The notes: generated by a model not told the origin, from the sequence alone. A stretch of DNA of 64,000 bases from UBA7672 sp030824255 (GCA_942493305.1 OW818686.1:3782001-3846000); one strand, 5' to 3'; shown: positions 35,327 to 44,200, counted from the first letter of the stretch. Program-made: numbers and translations.

Positions 35327-37029
35327 CAGAGGAAGGCCTCGCCTTCGATGCTGTCCAGGAACCTGTGCATCTGGGCGCGTGCGGCGTCTATTGCGCGCGG
35401 ATCCTGCTTTTCGACGATCCCCTCGAATTCGCTGATCGCTCGACCGATCTCCTCGCGAAGTGGGCCGATGGCATTCTCATAGCAGCGTCCGGCGCGCGCC
35501 ACTGTTGCGCGCACGGCGTCGGTGTCGCGCGGGTGGACTTTCAGCTTAGCCAGTTCGGCGCGGCGCGTCTCTATTTCTCCGGGATCGACACCTTCGCGAT
35601 CGAGGATCACCAGTTGTCGGCTCTGTTTCGTCTCCGGCACGTACAGATCGACCTCAAGCAGCCCATTGATGTCATAGCTGAACCGGCAGGTGACGATGAC
35701 CTGGCCTGCGGGCTTGCGTGGGATCGGAATGCTGACCTTGCCCAGATAGACGTTGTCTTTCACCCATCTGGACTCTCCCTGATAGATCGGGAATTCCACA
35801 AGCTCCATGTTATCGCCCAACGTCGTGTAAATATTCTCGCGGCTGGCAGGGATAACCGAGTTGCGTTCGATGAGGGGGGAGAAGATGCCGTGCACGATGG
35901 CGCCGGAAGAACTCTGGTCGGCGCTCTGTACCCCGAGGGTGTAGGGGCACACATCTGTCAGCACGACCTCAGCAAGCGCCGCATCGCGGGCCTTGAGCGC
36001 AGCCTGGACCGCGGCCCCCCTAGCCACCGCCTCGTCCGGGTTTATCGTCGCGGAGGGGAAGCGGCCGAACATCTTGGTGACGGCGCGCCGCACGATGGGC
36101 ATGCGCGTGGCGCCGCCAACCAGCACGATCTCGTCCAGACGCTCTGACGAGACCTGGCTGTCGCGCATGGAACGGAGAACTGGCTCGCGCATACGGGCCA
36201 GCAGCGCCTCGCACTCACGCTCAAAGGTATCCGACGTCACCTTCATGTCGAAGGACTTGTCCTTCCAGACGACCGAAAAGGCGGCTTCGGCGCCGTCGGT
36301 CAGCTGTCGGCGTGTTCGTTCGGCGGCCTCGCGAAGTTTCTGGTACATGGCGTCGCGATCGTCGGCGCTGACCTCAAGTCGTTCACCGAACTGTCGACGC
36401 GCCATGTCGATCAGAACGGCGTTGAAGTCCTCTCCCCCAAGCCGGTTGTCGCCGGCCGATGCACGCACTTCAATGATGCCTTCGAAGATTTCAAGGATGG
36501 AAACGTCGAACGTGCCGCCGCCTAGGTCGAATACCAGAAAGCGGCTCGGCCGGTCGCGTTGGTGGATGCCGTAGGCAAGCGCCGCCGCGGTCGGTTCGTT
36601 GATCAGGCGCTCGACCTTCAGGCCCGCCAGCAGACCTGCCTGTCGTGTTGCGTTTCTTTGCTTGTCGTTGAAATAGGCCGGGACAGTGATGACCGCCTCG
36701 GACACCGGTTCGCCAAGATACGCTTCGGCGTCGCGCTTCATGCTGGCGAGCATAAGGGCGGACAGTTCCTCCGGCTTGAACGAGCGGTCGCCAAGTGTCG
36801 TGACATGGTTCGTGCCCATGTAACGCTTGAAGGCCGTGATTGTGTGCCGCGGATGAGTCGATTGCCGCTCGCGCGCGGTCAATCCCGTGATGACGTTGCC
36901 CTTGTCGTCGATGCTCACGGCTGAGGGCGTTAGCAGATGGCCGAGACTGTTTGGGATCATCTCGACTGCCCCGTTGCGGAAGACCGCGCAGGCGCAATTC
37001 GTCGTCCCCAGATCAATACCAATTATCAA
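35326..37029 (-). CDS. hscC: HscC-like Hsp70 chaperone
   Basis: 567 residues, about the length of E. coli HscC and shorter than DnaK. The ATPase domain starts IIGIDLGTTNCACAVF and has ITVPAYFNDKQRNATRQAGL, LVFDLGGGTFDVSILE and VLVGGATRMPIVR. A reduced substrate domain follows (PYTLGVQ ... IPIPRKPAGQVIVTCRFSYD), with a short lid. The start is TTG at 37029, with GGGGGA upstream. HscC chaperones are specialised, with few substrates and their own J-like partners; here that partner is the overlapping downstream gene. Confidence 0.9.
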   Translation of the reverse strand: MIIGIDLGTTNCACAVFRNGAVEMIPNSLGHLLTPSAVSIDDKGNVITGLTARERQSTHPRHTITAFKRYMGTNHVTTLGDRSFKPEELSALMLASMKRDAEAYLGEPVSEAVITVPAYFNDKQRNATRQAGLLAGLKVERLINEPTAAALAYGIHQRDRPSRFLVFDLGGGTFDVSILEIFEGIIEVRASAGDNRLGGEDFNAVLIDMARRQFGERLEVSADDRDAMYQKLREAAERTRRQLTDGAEAAFSVVWKDKSFDMKVTSDTFERECEALLARMREPVLRSMRDSQVSSERLDEIVLVGGATRMPIVRRAVTKMFGRFPSATINPDEAVARGAAVQAALKARDAALAEVVLTDVCPYTLGVQSADQSSSGAIVHGIFSPLIERNSVIPASRENIYTTLGDNMELVEFPIYQGESRWVKDNVYLGKVSIPIPRKPAGQVIVTCRFSYDINGLLEVDLYVPETKQSRQLVILDREGVDPGEIETRRAELAKLKVHPRDTDAVRATVARAGRCYENAIGPLREEIGRAISEFEGIVEKQDPRAIDAARAQMHRFLDSIEGEAFL

Positions 37030-37382
37030 GCCGCATTCCCCCGATGTAGCAGCCGGCTATTGCCCGCCGGCTGGACCGCATGGGCAGTTTATGTGCGGCT
37101 TGTCGCAACGGTCCAGCGAGATCATGGGCCGTACGAACACCGACAGTAGAGGCAAGGCTCGGGGTAAGTCTGCAAAGGGTCGGGAGGTCGCCCAAAGCGC
37201 AGCCTATGGCGTTCCGGCTGAGTCGATCCAGATCTCCCAGTCAATGACGATGTCACGTTGCCTCGCGAGCTCGACCAAGGGCACGATGTTACTTGAAGCC
37301 CATCAAGTGCGCGGAGGCCCCGAACCTGCCACTCACCCTGGACACGACCGTGGTCTGCTTTCTGCTACGCTTTAATCATTGC

Positions 37383-37570
37383 GTCTGCGCAGGTTGCGGC
37401 CTTGTCGAACAGCAGGAATTGAACTCCAGACCTCTTCCGGGATGACCCCGAATTTCCCTCCGTTGCCGGAGGTTTCCGGTCTCGCTCGCTCGTTTTCATT
37501 GTGCCTGTAGTGTGCCTGAGCAAGCGTAAAGCGCTGAAAACAAAAGACTCTCTGCCTCCTCCATCATCGG
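37383..37570. repeat. Long direct repeat, copy 2 (orphan integrative-element end)
   Basis: Second copy of the repeat at 31201-31390, with the TGTGCCT pair at 37500 and 37511. It lies in a 675-bp gap (37030-37704) that otherwise holds no gene. Together the copies bracket the BrnT, exonuclease, hscC and J-like genes. Confidence 0.8.
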
Positions 37571-37704
37571 CGCGACGGAAAAGGTATGCGGCTTGGTTTG
37601 CGTCACGTCTCGGGCATCAGGACAGCGCAGGACCCCTGCGGTTCAGGCCACGCGGTGCACCCGGATGGCCCAAAGCGCAAGACCCGGTCGCCGCCCCCGC
37701 GCCC

Positions 37705-38571
37705 TCAGAACAGCTTGTAGCTGAGGACCACGCCGACCGTGGCCTGGTCTTCCGAGCCACGCTCCTGAACGAGGGAGCTGTCCGCCGCATCCCCCGCGAG
37801 CCGGTCATAGCCCGCAAAGACAACGGCGGCCCAGCGGTCGTCCTGCGTCAGCGGGAGGATGGCGGTCGCGCCAATGCCATAGGAGTGGACCCCGCCCCCC
37901 GCCTCATACTGCGACAGGCCGGAGGCCAGCGCCTGGGTCGGCGTCACGCTGAAATAGGCTGCGTTGTAGGCGTCATCCACGAGGCGGACCCGCGGCCCGA
38001 CGGACCAGATGATCGGCGGCCCGAACAGGAAGGCCCGTCCAGACCATTTGACGCCGAGATCGGCGACAAATCCCTCGTGCCCCGTCACGGCCTGCCGCGC
38101 CTCGGCGCTGAATGTCAGGCCGGCGGCTTCATATTCGACGAACCCGCCAAGCTCGATGCTGGTGTCGACATCCGTGAGCCCCACCAGATCGGTCGAATCG
38201 TCGCCGGTGACCGCGAAAGGCTGGTCGCCATCTTCGGAGCGGGAGAACTTCACGCGCGCAATCGGCCCGACGCGCAGCGTGTCGTCGTTGATGACGCGGT
38301 AACCAATCCCCTCCTGCACGGACGCAAAGAAGACGTCGCCATAGCTGACCTGGATGTTGGGAACGATCGAGACGCGGTAGCTGTCATCCCCCTCATAGGT
38401 CGGCGACAACAGGGCCCCCGCCCCCACCGCCACCCCCCACCCCTCCCCCCCAGGCCTCCCCCCCTCGCCGCCTTGTCCGGGATTCCCTTGCGCATACGCA
38501 TGGCCGGTAGCGCCGGAAATCATGAGAGCGGTAAGCAGGATGCGGATCAACGAGACCTCCATTTGGCGCAT
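37705..38571 (-). CDS. MipA/OmpV family outer-membrane protein
   Basis: 288 residues. A signal peptide (LLTALMISGATGHAYA-Q) precedes a Gly-rich stretch and an outer-membrane beta-barrel: GWGVAVGAGALLSPTYEGDDSYRV and YGDVFFASVQEGIGYRVI are MipA/OmpV motifs, and the protein ends in aromatic YKLF. Family members are scaffolds or porin-like proteins. ATGs at 38571 and 38562 are both possible. The Gly-rich part is encoded by C-rich homopolymer tracts at about 38412-38466. Confidence 0.87.
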   Translation of the reverse strand: MRQMEVSLIRILLTALMISGATGHAYAQGNPGQGGEGGRPGGEGWGVAVGAGALLSPTYEGDDSYRVSIVPNIQVSYGDVFFASVQEGIGYRVINDDTLRVGPIARVKFSRSEDGDQPFAVTGDDSTDLVGLTDVDTSIELGGFVEYEAAGLTFSAEARQAVTGHEGFVADLGVKWSGRAFLFGPPIIWSVGPRVRLVDDAYNAAYFSVTPTQALASGLSQYEAGGGVHSYGIGATAILPLTQDDRWAAVVFAGYDRLAGDAADSSLVQERGSEDQATVGVVLSYKLF

Positions 38572-38649
38572 CCACCCTACGCAAACCTAGGACGAATGGA
38601 TCGAAATCACAGAAACTTTCTGACTTGAACGTCCGATGCCAAAGCAGCG

Positions 38650-38684
38650 TTGACATCAAGCACTTTGTCATACCAAGTACTTTC
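38650..38684 (+). promoter_or_regulatory. Promoter with tandem operator-like repeats
   Basis: A TTGACA -35 box (38650-38655) is overlapped by two near-identical direct repeats, CAAGCACTTTG (38657-38667) and CAAGTACTTTC (38674-38684), 17 bp apart. The second contains the palindrome AAGTACTT. They lie 23 bp upstream of the first gene of an operon that ends with a winged-helix regulator, so autoregulation is likely. A clear -10 box was not identified. Confidence 0.5.
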
Positions 38685-38706
38685 CCAGGATTGTGAGGAG
38701 AGACGC

Positions 38707-40068
38707 ATGAAGCGGACTGTTATGATACCGGCCATCCTTCTCACCCTGGCGAGCGCCCTCCCCGCGGTTGCCCAAACCGTCACCGTGACCGTCACCGTGA
38801 CGGATGTGAAGAACGCGCAGGGTAATGTGCTGGGTAATCTGTGCGACGACACCAACACGGAATTCCCGCGCGCGTGTCTGTCCAACGGCGCGCTGGCCAA
38901 ATCCGAGCAAGGCATAACCACGCTGGTTTTCCCCGGCATTCAGGCCGGCCGCTACGCGCTGCAAATCTTCCACGACGAAGACGGCAACATGATCCCGAAC
39001 ATCCCGCCGGAAGGCTTCGCGTTCGGGAACGACGCCACCTTTCCTCCAAGCTTCGACAAAGCGTCGTTCATTGTCTCCGGCGACACGCAGCATACCGTGA
39101 AGATGCAATACATTCCGTCGTTCTCGTCCGCTCCTGCAGCTAGACCTGCGGCGACTGCCAACTCCCCGCGTGGCGCCTCAGCGCCTGAAGGCGTCGTCCG
39201 TAGCGATGTGCGAACTGACGGCCTGAACGCCATTCTCTATCGCCCCGCCGGCGACCGACCTGTGCCGGCCCTGATCGTGCTGGGTGGATCGGAAGGCGGC
39301 ATCCAGGCCGCGAGCGGCGTGGGCGCCGGCTTCGCCCGGCATGGCTATGCAGTGCTGGCGCTGGCTTACTTCATGGACGGCGACCTACCCAAATCGCTCG
39401 AGAACATTCCGCTCGAATATTTCGACAAGGCAGTCGACTGGCTGAAGAAACAACAGGGGATCGACCCGACCGCGATCGGCGTGATCGGCGGTTCGCGAGG
39501 CTCCGAAGCTGCGCTGCTGCTGGCCTCGCGTCGACAAGATGTCCGCGCTGTGGCGGCATTCGCTCCCTCCGGAATTGTCTGGCAGGGGCTCAATTTCCAG
39601 AATCCGATGAACATGGGTCCAGCCTGGACAGCTGATGGCAAGGCCCTGCCCTTCGTGACGCCGGACGGCATGGCGTACAGGCCCGGCGCAGCAATGAAGC
39701 CAATGTTCGCCAACGTGCTCGGCCAGTCGGACGCCCGACCGGACACGAACATCCCCGTCGAGAAAATCAATGGACCGATCCTTCTGATCTCGGGCAAGGC
39801 GGACGAACTGTGGCCCTCTCATGAGATGGGCGAAAGGATCGTGACACGCGCCAGGGACAAGGGCTTCATCCATCCCGTGCAACATCTGTCGTATGAGACG
39901 GCGGGGCACATGGTGTTCATGGGCGATCCAGCGTCGCAGACTGCCCAGTCCATGGCGCGCGCGCCGTTCAATCCGATGCTTGGCGGAACTGGTGAAGCCA
40001 ACATGGCGGCCTGGCAGGATAACTGGCCCAAGACGCTGGCTTTCTTCGACGCAGCGCTGAAGGAGTAG
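38707..40068 (+). CDS. Secreted DUF2141-alpha/beta hydrolase (BAAT C-terminal) fusion
   Basis: 453 residues from the ATG at 38707 (GAGGAG upstream). A signal peptide (MIPAILLTLASALPAVA-Q) comes first. A DUF2141 domain follows, about residues 22-140, with FPGIQAGRYALQIFHDEDGN. The alpha/beta hydrolase comes last: PALIVLGGSEGGIQAASG, nucleophile elbow GVIGGSRGSE, acid in LLISGKADELWP and His in YETAGHMVF. Periplasmic thioesterase or acyltransferase activity is predicted. It is paralogous to the hydrolase at 4907-5944. Two co-oriented genes follow within a few bases. Confidence 0.87.
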   Translation: MKRTVMIPAILLTLASALPAVAQTVTVTVTVTDVKNAQGNVLGNLCDDTNTEFPRACLSNGALAKSEQGITTLVFPGIQAGRYALQIFHDEDGNMIPNIPPEGFAFGNDATFPPSFDKASFIVSGDTQHTVKMQYIPSFSSAPAARPAATANSPRGASAPEGVVRSDVRTDGLNAILYRPAGDRPVPALIVLGGSEGGIQAASGVGAGFARHGYAVLALAYFMDGDLPKSLENIPLEYFDKAVDWLKKQQGIDPTAIGVIGGSRGSEAALLLASRRQDVRAVAAFAPSGIVWQGLNFQNPMNMGPAWTADGKALPFVTPDGMAYRPGAAMKPMFANVLGQSDARPDTNIPVEKINGPILLISGKADELWPSHEMGERIVTRARDKGFIHPVQHLSYETAGHMVFMGDPASQTAQSMARAPFNPMLGGTGEANMAAWQDNWPKTLAFFDAALKE

Positions 40069-40073
40069 AGTCG

Positions 40074-40652
40074 ATGAACGTCACACGCGAAGAGGCCGCT
40101 CAGGCGCTGACCGATATCAGCATGGCGAATGAGCGCATCGTCCAGCTCAAAGGCTACCAGCACGGCTCGCCCTTTTTCATTATCTGGGGCCTGGTCTGGT
40201 TCGCCGCGAACGGCGGCAGCTACCTAATGCCGGACCTGCAGAAGTTAATCTGGCCCATATCGCTGGCGATCGGTTTCATCGCCAGCCTGCTGGTTGGAAT
40301 TCTGCAGAGCCGCAAATGGCCGCGCGAGGCCGGTACGCCCCACGTCGAGCGCAATATCGGCTCACGCATGGGAATGACGGCCGGCGTCGTGATGGCTTTC
40401 GTCGTCTGCATCGTCCTGATCGCCCAGCCGCAATCGAACCGCGAGATCAACGCGATGATCTCGATCGTCTTCCCCTTCCTCTACATGGCCGGCGGCATCT
40501 GGGCAGGCTGGCGCCTGTTCGCGATTGGCCTCATCACAGCGGTCGCCATCATGGGCGGCTATTTCTGGATGCAGGAATACTTCTCGCTATGGATGGCGAT
40601 TTTCGGCGGCGGGTCGCTGATCGCGGGCGGTCTCTGGCTGCGGACGGCGTGA
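40074..40652 (+). CDS. Small multipass membrane protein
   Basis: 192 residues starting 3 bp after the hydrolase stop. A cytosolic helical N-terminus (REEAAQALTDISMANERIVQL) precedes about five transmembrane helices. The family is often found beside winged-helix regulators of the next gene's type. No enzymatic motif. It may be a sensor or transporter-like partner in the operon. Confidence 0.7.
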   Translation: MNVTREEAAQALTDISMANERIVQLKGYQHGSPFFIIWGLVWFAANGGSYLMPDLQKLIWPISLAIGFIASLLVGILQSRKWPREAGTPHVERNIGSRMGMTAGVVMAFVVCIVLIAQPQSNREINAMISIVFPFLYMAGGIWAGWRLFAIGLITAVAIMGGYFWMQEYFSLWMAIFGGGSLIAGGLWLRTA

Positions 40653-40653
40653 C

Positions 40654-40950
40654 ATGGAAGGTCCTGACGAAATCATCCACCAGTCGATGCGCCTGCGGAT
40701 TGCCGCTACGCTCAATGCCCTGCCCAATGGCGAGCAGCTTGAGTTCAACACGCTGAAGTCAGTGCTCGGGGCCACCGACGGCAACATGGCGACCCATCTC
40801 GGAGCACTCGAGAAGGCTGGCTACATCGCGATCCAGAAAGACTTTGTCGGCAAGAAGCCGCGAACGCGCATCTCGCTCACACGCACGGGCCGGAAAGCCT
40901 TCGACAAGCATGTCGCCTACCTGAAAGACCTGCTGGCAGGCGGCGGCTGA
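40654..40950 (+). CDS. Winged-helix transcriptional regulator (MarR/PF13601-like)
   Basis: 98 residues beginning 1 bp after the previous stop. The sequence is a complete small winged helix: LRIAATLNALPNGEQLEFNTLKSVLGATDGNMATHLGALEKAGYIA (helix-turn-helix), then KKPRTRISLTRTGRKAFDKHV (wing and helix). This layout is that of the PF13601 'winged helix DNA-binding' family, which usually controls its own operon. The tandem repeats at 38657-38684 are the likely binding site. Confidence 0.85.
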   Translation: MEGPDEIIHQSMRLRIAATLNALPNGEQLEFNTLKSVLGATDGNMATHLGALEKAGYIAIQKDFVGKKPRTRISLTRTGRKAFDKHVAYLKDLLAGGG

Positions 40951-41017
40951 GCAGTTGCTGCAGGCATACTTCCCGCGCACACTCCTCGCGGGATCAGCGA
41001 TTCTGCGGGAGGGCTCG

Positions 41018-41476
41018 ATGAAGCGCACGATATTGATGGCAGCGGTGGTGATGCTGGGCGTGGCTTGTAGCGAGCCGGCTGACAGCACGGCCGATCCTGC
41101 TGGTGGCGGCGAAGCGGCGGCCACAGAAGTGGTCGCGACGGAAGACGCGTCAGACGATGATAGCCCGCCAGTAGCAGCATCCACAGGCTCCGGGCCGCTC
41201 GATGGAATCTGGCGCTGCAAAATGAATGGCGACATCCCTCTTGGAACGCTGGAGTTCGCAGGCGGCAATTACACCTTCCGTACAACCAATACCGCTTGGG
41301 AGCCCAACCCGAATCCCAGCGACGGCTCTGGCGCGGTGACGTTCGAGGAGACGTTCGTGCTCCCGCAGACAGGTCCGCTGAAGGACGAGTTCGGAGTTAC
41401 CGGCGCATTCGGGGACGGCAGCTTCGTCAACTTCAACACGAATCTTGGCCTGCTGTTCGGCTGCCGCCGACCATAG
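41018..41476 (+). CDS. Hypothetical lipoprotein
   Basis: 152 residues from the ATG at 41018, with GGGAGGG upstream. A lipoprotein signal (MKRTILMAAVVMLGVAC) precedes an acidic, Ala-rich linker and a beta-rich domain (GIWRCKMNGDIPLGTLEFAGGNYTF). Two cysteines in the mature domain may pair. No family recognised. Confidence 0.7.
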   Translation: MKRTILMAAVVMLGVACSEPADSTADPAGGGEAAATEVVATEDASDDDSPPVAASTGSGPLDGIWRCKMNGDIPLGTLEFAGGNYTFRTTNTAWEPNPNPSDGSGAVTFEETFVLPQTGPLKDEFGVTGAFGDGSFVNFNTNLGLLFGCRRP

Positions 41477-41488
41477 GGCTCTCGCCGT

Positions 41489-41965
41489 TCAGGCGGTGCG
41501 TTTGTCCGTTGTGGGCTTGATCGCAAACCGCGAGCGCATCGACTCCAGCCCGAGAAGCAACTGTGCAGAGGCCGCTTCGGGCATACCGGGTTGGCGCAGC
41601 AGGCGCATTGTATCGATGTGAATGCGGATCGGCGCCCAATCGGCCTGATTGCGGACCATAAGCCCGTCAGCGACTTCGCAGAGGCTTTTCGCGGCGACAT
41701 CCAGGGCGGGATAGCGCGCGGCCGTGCCGATACCGATCATGCGCCGAGACGTGTCGTAGGCGTTGCGTATCTGCTTGCTGCAGGTTTCGGCATCCGCAGG
41801 AGCTTCAAGCTGGAGAGCCGCCAACAACAGGTCGAGTTGCTCCAGGCATTGGCCCTCGATGGCCGCGACCATCTTCTCGGCTTGCGCGATGGCCATGTGA
41901 GCCATCACGGGCGGGGCGTCAGCGAGAGCTTCACCCAATCTGTTCTTCGCGTAAGTGATCTTCAT
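41489..41965 (-). CDS. Helical hypothetical protein beside a response regulator
   Basis: 158 residues, predicted nearly all helix (YAKNRLGEALADAPPVMAHM, LDLLLAALQLEAPADAETC), with no membrane segment. It starts 14 bp after the response regulator gene, so they probably share an operon. A role in the same signalling pathway is inferred from position only. Confidence 0.65.
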   Translation of the reverse strand: MKITYAKNRLGEALADAPPVMAHMAIAQAEKMVAAIEGQCLEQLDLLLAALQLEAPADAETCSKQIRNAYDTSRRMIGIGTAARYPALDVAAKSLCEVADGLMVRNQADWAPIRIHIDTMRLLRQPGMPEAASAQLLLGLESMRSRFAIKPTTDKRTA

Positions 41966-41979
41966 GTCCGGATGCTCCC

Positions 41980-42564
41980 CTACTGCGCGTTCATGATTGC
42001 GTCGATATCGGCTTGGTTCATGTCCCCCCCGGCCGCGATCCGCGCTGCAACTTCTCGATCACGCACACGCCTGCCCTCCATCCCTTCGGGCAGGGCTGCG
42101 TCATGCCAGCGGCGATCGGGGCCGATGTAGGTCGAGGTTTCGACATACGGTCGCTTCTCGCGCGAAAGCCAGAGAATGCGCTCGAGAAGGACGGCAGCCG
42201 ACAGCGGCTTGGAAATCACGAAGTTCGCCCCGGAATCGCGCAGCTGGCTTATGCGGGCGTTTTCCGTGTGGCCGGTGGCGACGAGGATGGCGACATGCCG
42301 GTTCGGCGCCGGCAGCGAGCGGCGGATCCAGCTGATGAGCTCATATCCGGCGGGCCCGAAGCTGGCTGGATCAAGCACGATGAGATCGAAATTGTGAGTG
42401 CCGAGGACCCGGCGAATTTCCACGATATCATCGCAGCGCGTGACATTGCGCGCGCCAAACCCGTTCAGCATCTGACCCAGAATGCTCTGGCCCATGGTGT
42501 CAGCGTCGGCCAGCATGATCGCTGTGCGCTGCAGGTTGAAAAGGGCTTTGGGGGGCTTGGACAT
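41980..42564 (-). CDS. Response regulator receiver protein
   Basis: 194 residues. A CheY-like receiver spans about residues 13-130: acidic pocket in IMLADADTMG, phosphoacceptor Asp in FDLIVLDPASFG, Thr/Ser in ILVATGH and Lys in FVISKPLS. The C-terminus (YIGPDRRWHDAALPEGMEGRR) is a short basic tail seen in alphaproteobacterial single-domain regulators; no DNA-binding domain. No histidine kinase gene adjoins it. Confidence 0.85.
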   Translation of the reverse strand: MSKPPKALFNLQRTAIMLADADTMGQSILGQMLNGFGARNVTRCDDIVEIRRVLGTHNFDLIVLDPASFGPAGYELISWIRRSLPAPNRHVAILVATGHTENARISQLRDSGANFVISKPLSAAVLLERILWLSREKRPYVETSTYIGPDRRWHDAALPEGMEGRRVRDREVAARIAAGGDMNQADIDAIMNAQ

Positions 42565-42656
42565 ACTGCTGGACGCAAAACCCCTGGCTGAAGATTTTAC
42601 CTAGCAGGGATAGTTTGACCGCCCCTTAACGCTGACGCGCAGGGCGTTAATGCCAG

Positions 42657-43706
42657 TTAGTACTTGCGCCATGCCCCGTCGCGCCCACGCAGGAACAAGC
42701 CGTCATGGCGCATTTCCACATCACCGGGCGACGCAAGCGCCTTCGACACGCCGCCGGGAATGTCGATCACATAGTGTGGCTGCGCTACCCCAGAGATCCG
42801 GTCCCGCAACTCCCGCACGAGCTCTTGCCCGCGCTCAACGCCCAAGCGGAAATGCGACGTCCCCGGCGCGAGATCGGGATGATGCAGGTAATACGGCCGC
42901 ACCCGGCATTCCACCAGCGCTCGCATCAGGTCCGCCAACGTATCCACGTTGTCATTGACCCCCTTCAGCAGCACGGTCTGGCTCAGCAACACGATCCCGG
43001 CGTCTGCCATACGGGCAATCGCCGCGCGCGCGCCCTCGCCCATCTCCCGCACATGATTGCAGTGCGTCGCAACATAGACCGCCTTCGTCCGACTACGGAT
43101 CGCCGCGACAAACTCGTTCGATACACGCTCCGGATCAGCCACCGGCATGCGCGTATGCCAGCGGATCACCTTCACATGCGGAATTGCCTCAAGCGCCCGC
43201 GTCAACGCATCCGCCCGCCGAACGGACAGCATGAACGGATCGCCCCCCGTCAGGATAACTTCCCAGATTTCGGTATGCGCGCGGATATAGTCCAGAGCGG
43301 CCTCCAGCGCCGCAGGCGTGAGGTTCACGTCCTTTTCCGGTCCCACCATCTCGCGCCGAAAACAGAACCGGCAGTAGACCGGACACACCGCCACCACCTT
43401 CAGCAGCACACGGTCCGGATAGCGGTGCACGATCCCTTCAACCGGCGAATGCGCCCTGTCGCCGATCGGGTCGACAAGCTCCTCAGCCGTCACGTTGAGC
43501 TCCGCCGTCTTCGGCACGAACTGCAGTGCAATCGGATCAGCCGGGTCATCCCGATCAATCAGCGCCAACATCGTCGGCGTGATCGCCGTCGCATAAGCCG
43601 CCGTCACCTCCGCCAGTTCGCTGGCATCCGACGATAGCCCCGCGGCGACAAGATCGTCAGCGGTGCGCAGGGTGCGCGGAAGCGGAAGAGCAAACAGCTG
43701 GGTCAA
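42657..43706 (-). CDS. epmB: EF-P (R)-beta-lysine pathway lysine 2,3-aminomutase-like radical SAM enzyme
   Basis: 349 residues. The radical SAM cluster is CPVYCRFCFRRE (C108, C112, C115). ILTGGDPFMLS and IRWHTRMPVADP are typical of lysine 2,3-aminomutases. It is shorter than catabolic KamA, as is EpmB. EpmB turns (S)-alpha-lysine to (R)-beta-lysine, which EpmA then attaches to elongation factor P. epmA- and efp-like genes lie within 3.2 kb, which supports this over a catabolic role. Confidence 0.9.
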   Translation of the reverse strand: MTQLFALPLPRTLRTADDLVAAGLSSDASELAEVTAAYATAITPTMLALIDRDDPADPIALQFVPKTAELNVTAEELVDPIGDRAHSPVEGIVHRYPDRVLLKVVAVCPVYCRFCFRREMVGPEKDVNLTPAALEAALDYIRAHTEIWEVILTGGDPFMLSVRRADALTRALEAIPHVKVIRWHTRMPVADPERVSNEFVAAIRSRTKAVYVATHCNHVREMGEGARAAIARMADAGIVLLSQTVLLKGVNDNVDTLADLMRALVECRVRPYYLHHPDLAPGTSHFRLGVERGQELVRELRDRISGVAQPHYVIDIPGGVSKALASPGDVEMRHDGLFLRGRDGAWRKY

Positions 43707-43741
43707 GACGGGGCCTCGGAATGTCGGCCTCTATGGCTTCG

Positions 43742-44170
43742 TCAGGTCCCCGTGTCCATCATGGTTCCCAGATCCTCGATGGCGCGGACAGCCCGTTCGT
43801 CGACCCCCTCGCGCCGAAGCATGTCGCCAAACAACCGGCTTGCCCGCGGCGCGGTTGAACACTCCCCGATGGCGTCGCTGATCTCCGGCCAGGTATCCTT
43901 CGAGAAGTCGAGCGCCAGCTCCAGCGCGCCGATCGCCGTGAGAATAAGCATCGACGTCGGCGCGATTTCCTCCAGCCCGCCCTCGGGGCCGAACATTGTG
44001 GGCGCAACATCGCGCAGCCGCCCGATCTGATCGCGGTGATCATAGACAAATCGGCCAATGATCCGCTCCGTCTTCCAGTCGAACCATGCCTCCGTACACG
44101 GCTCTGGCGTCGTTGCGCAGCCGGCAAGGATCGGGGTTGCAAGAAGTGCGGCGACAAGCGAACGGATCAT
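43742..44170 (-). CDS. Hypothetical lipoprotein in the EF-P modification cluster
   Basis: 142 residues with lipobox ATPILAGC at residues 11-18 and a mainly helical mature domain (LEEIAPTSMLILTAIGALELALDF). It lies between the epmA and epmB genes on the same strand, with 30-35 bp gaps, so it is probably co-transcribed. No family recognised, and no obvious link to EF-P. Confidence 0.65.
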   Translation of the reverse strand: MIRSLVAALLATPILAGCATTPEPCTEAWFDWKTERIIGRFVYDHRDQIGRLRDVAPTMFGPEGGLEEIAPTSMLILTAIGALELALDFSKDTWPEISDAIGECSTAPRASRLFGDMLRREGVDERAVRAIEDLGTMMDTGT

Positions 44171-44200
44171 GGATCACCTCATTGCCATCATAGGAGCCGG

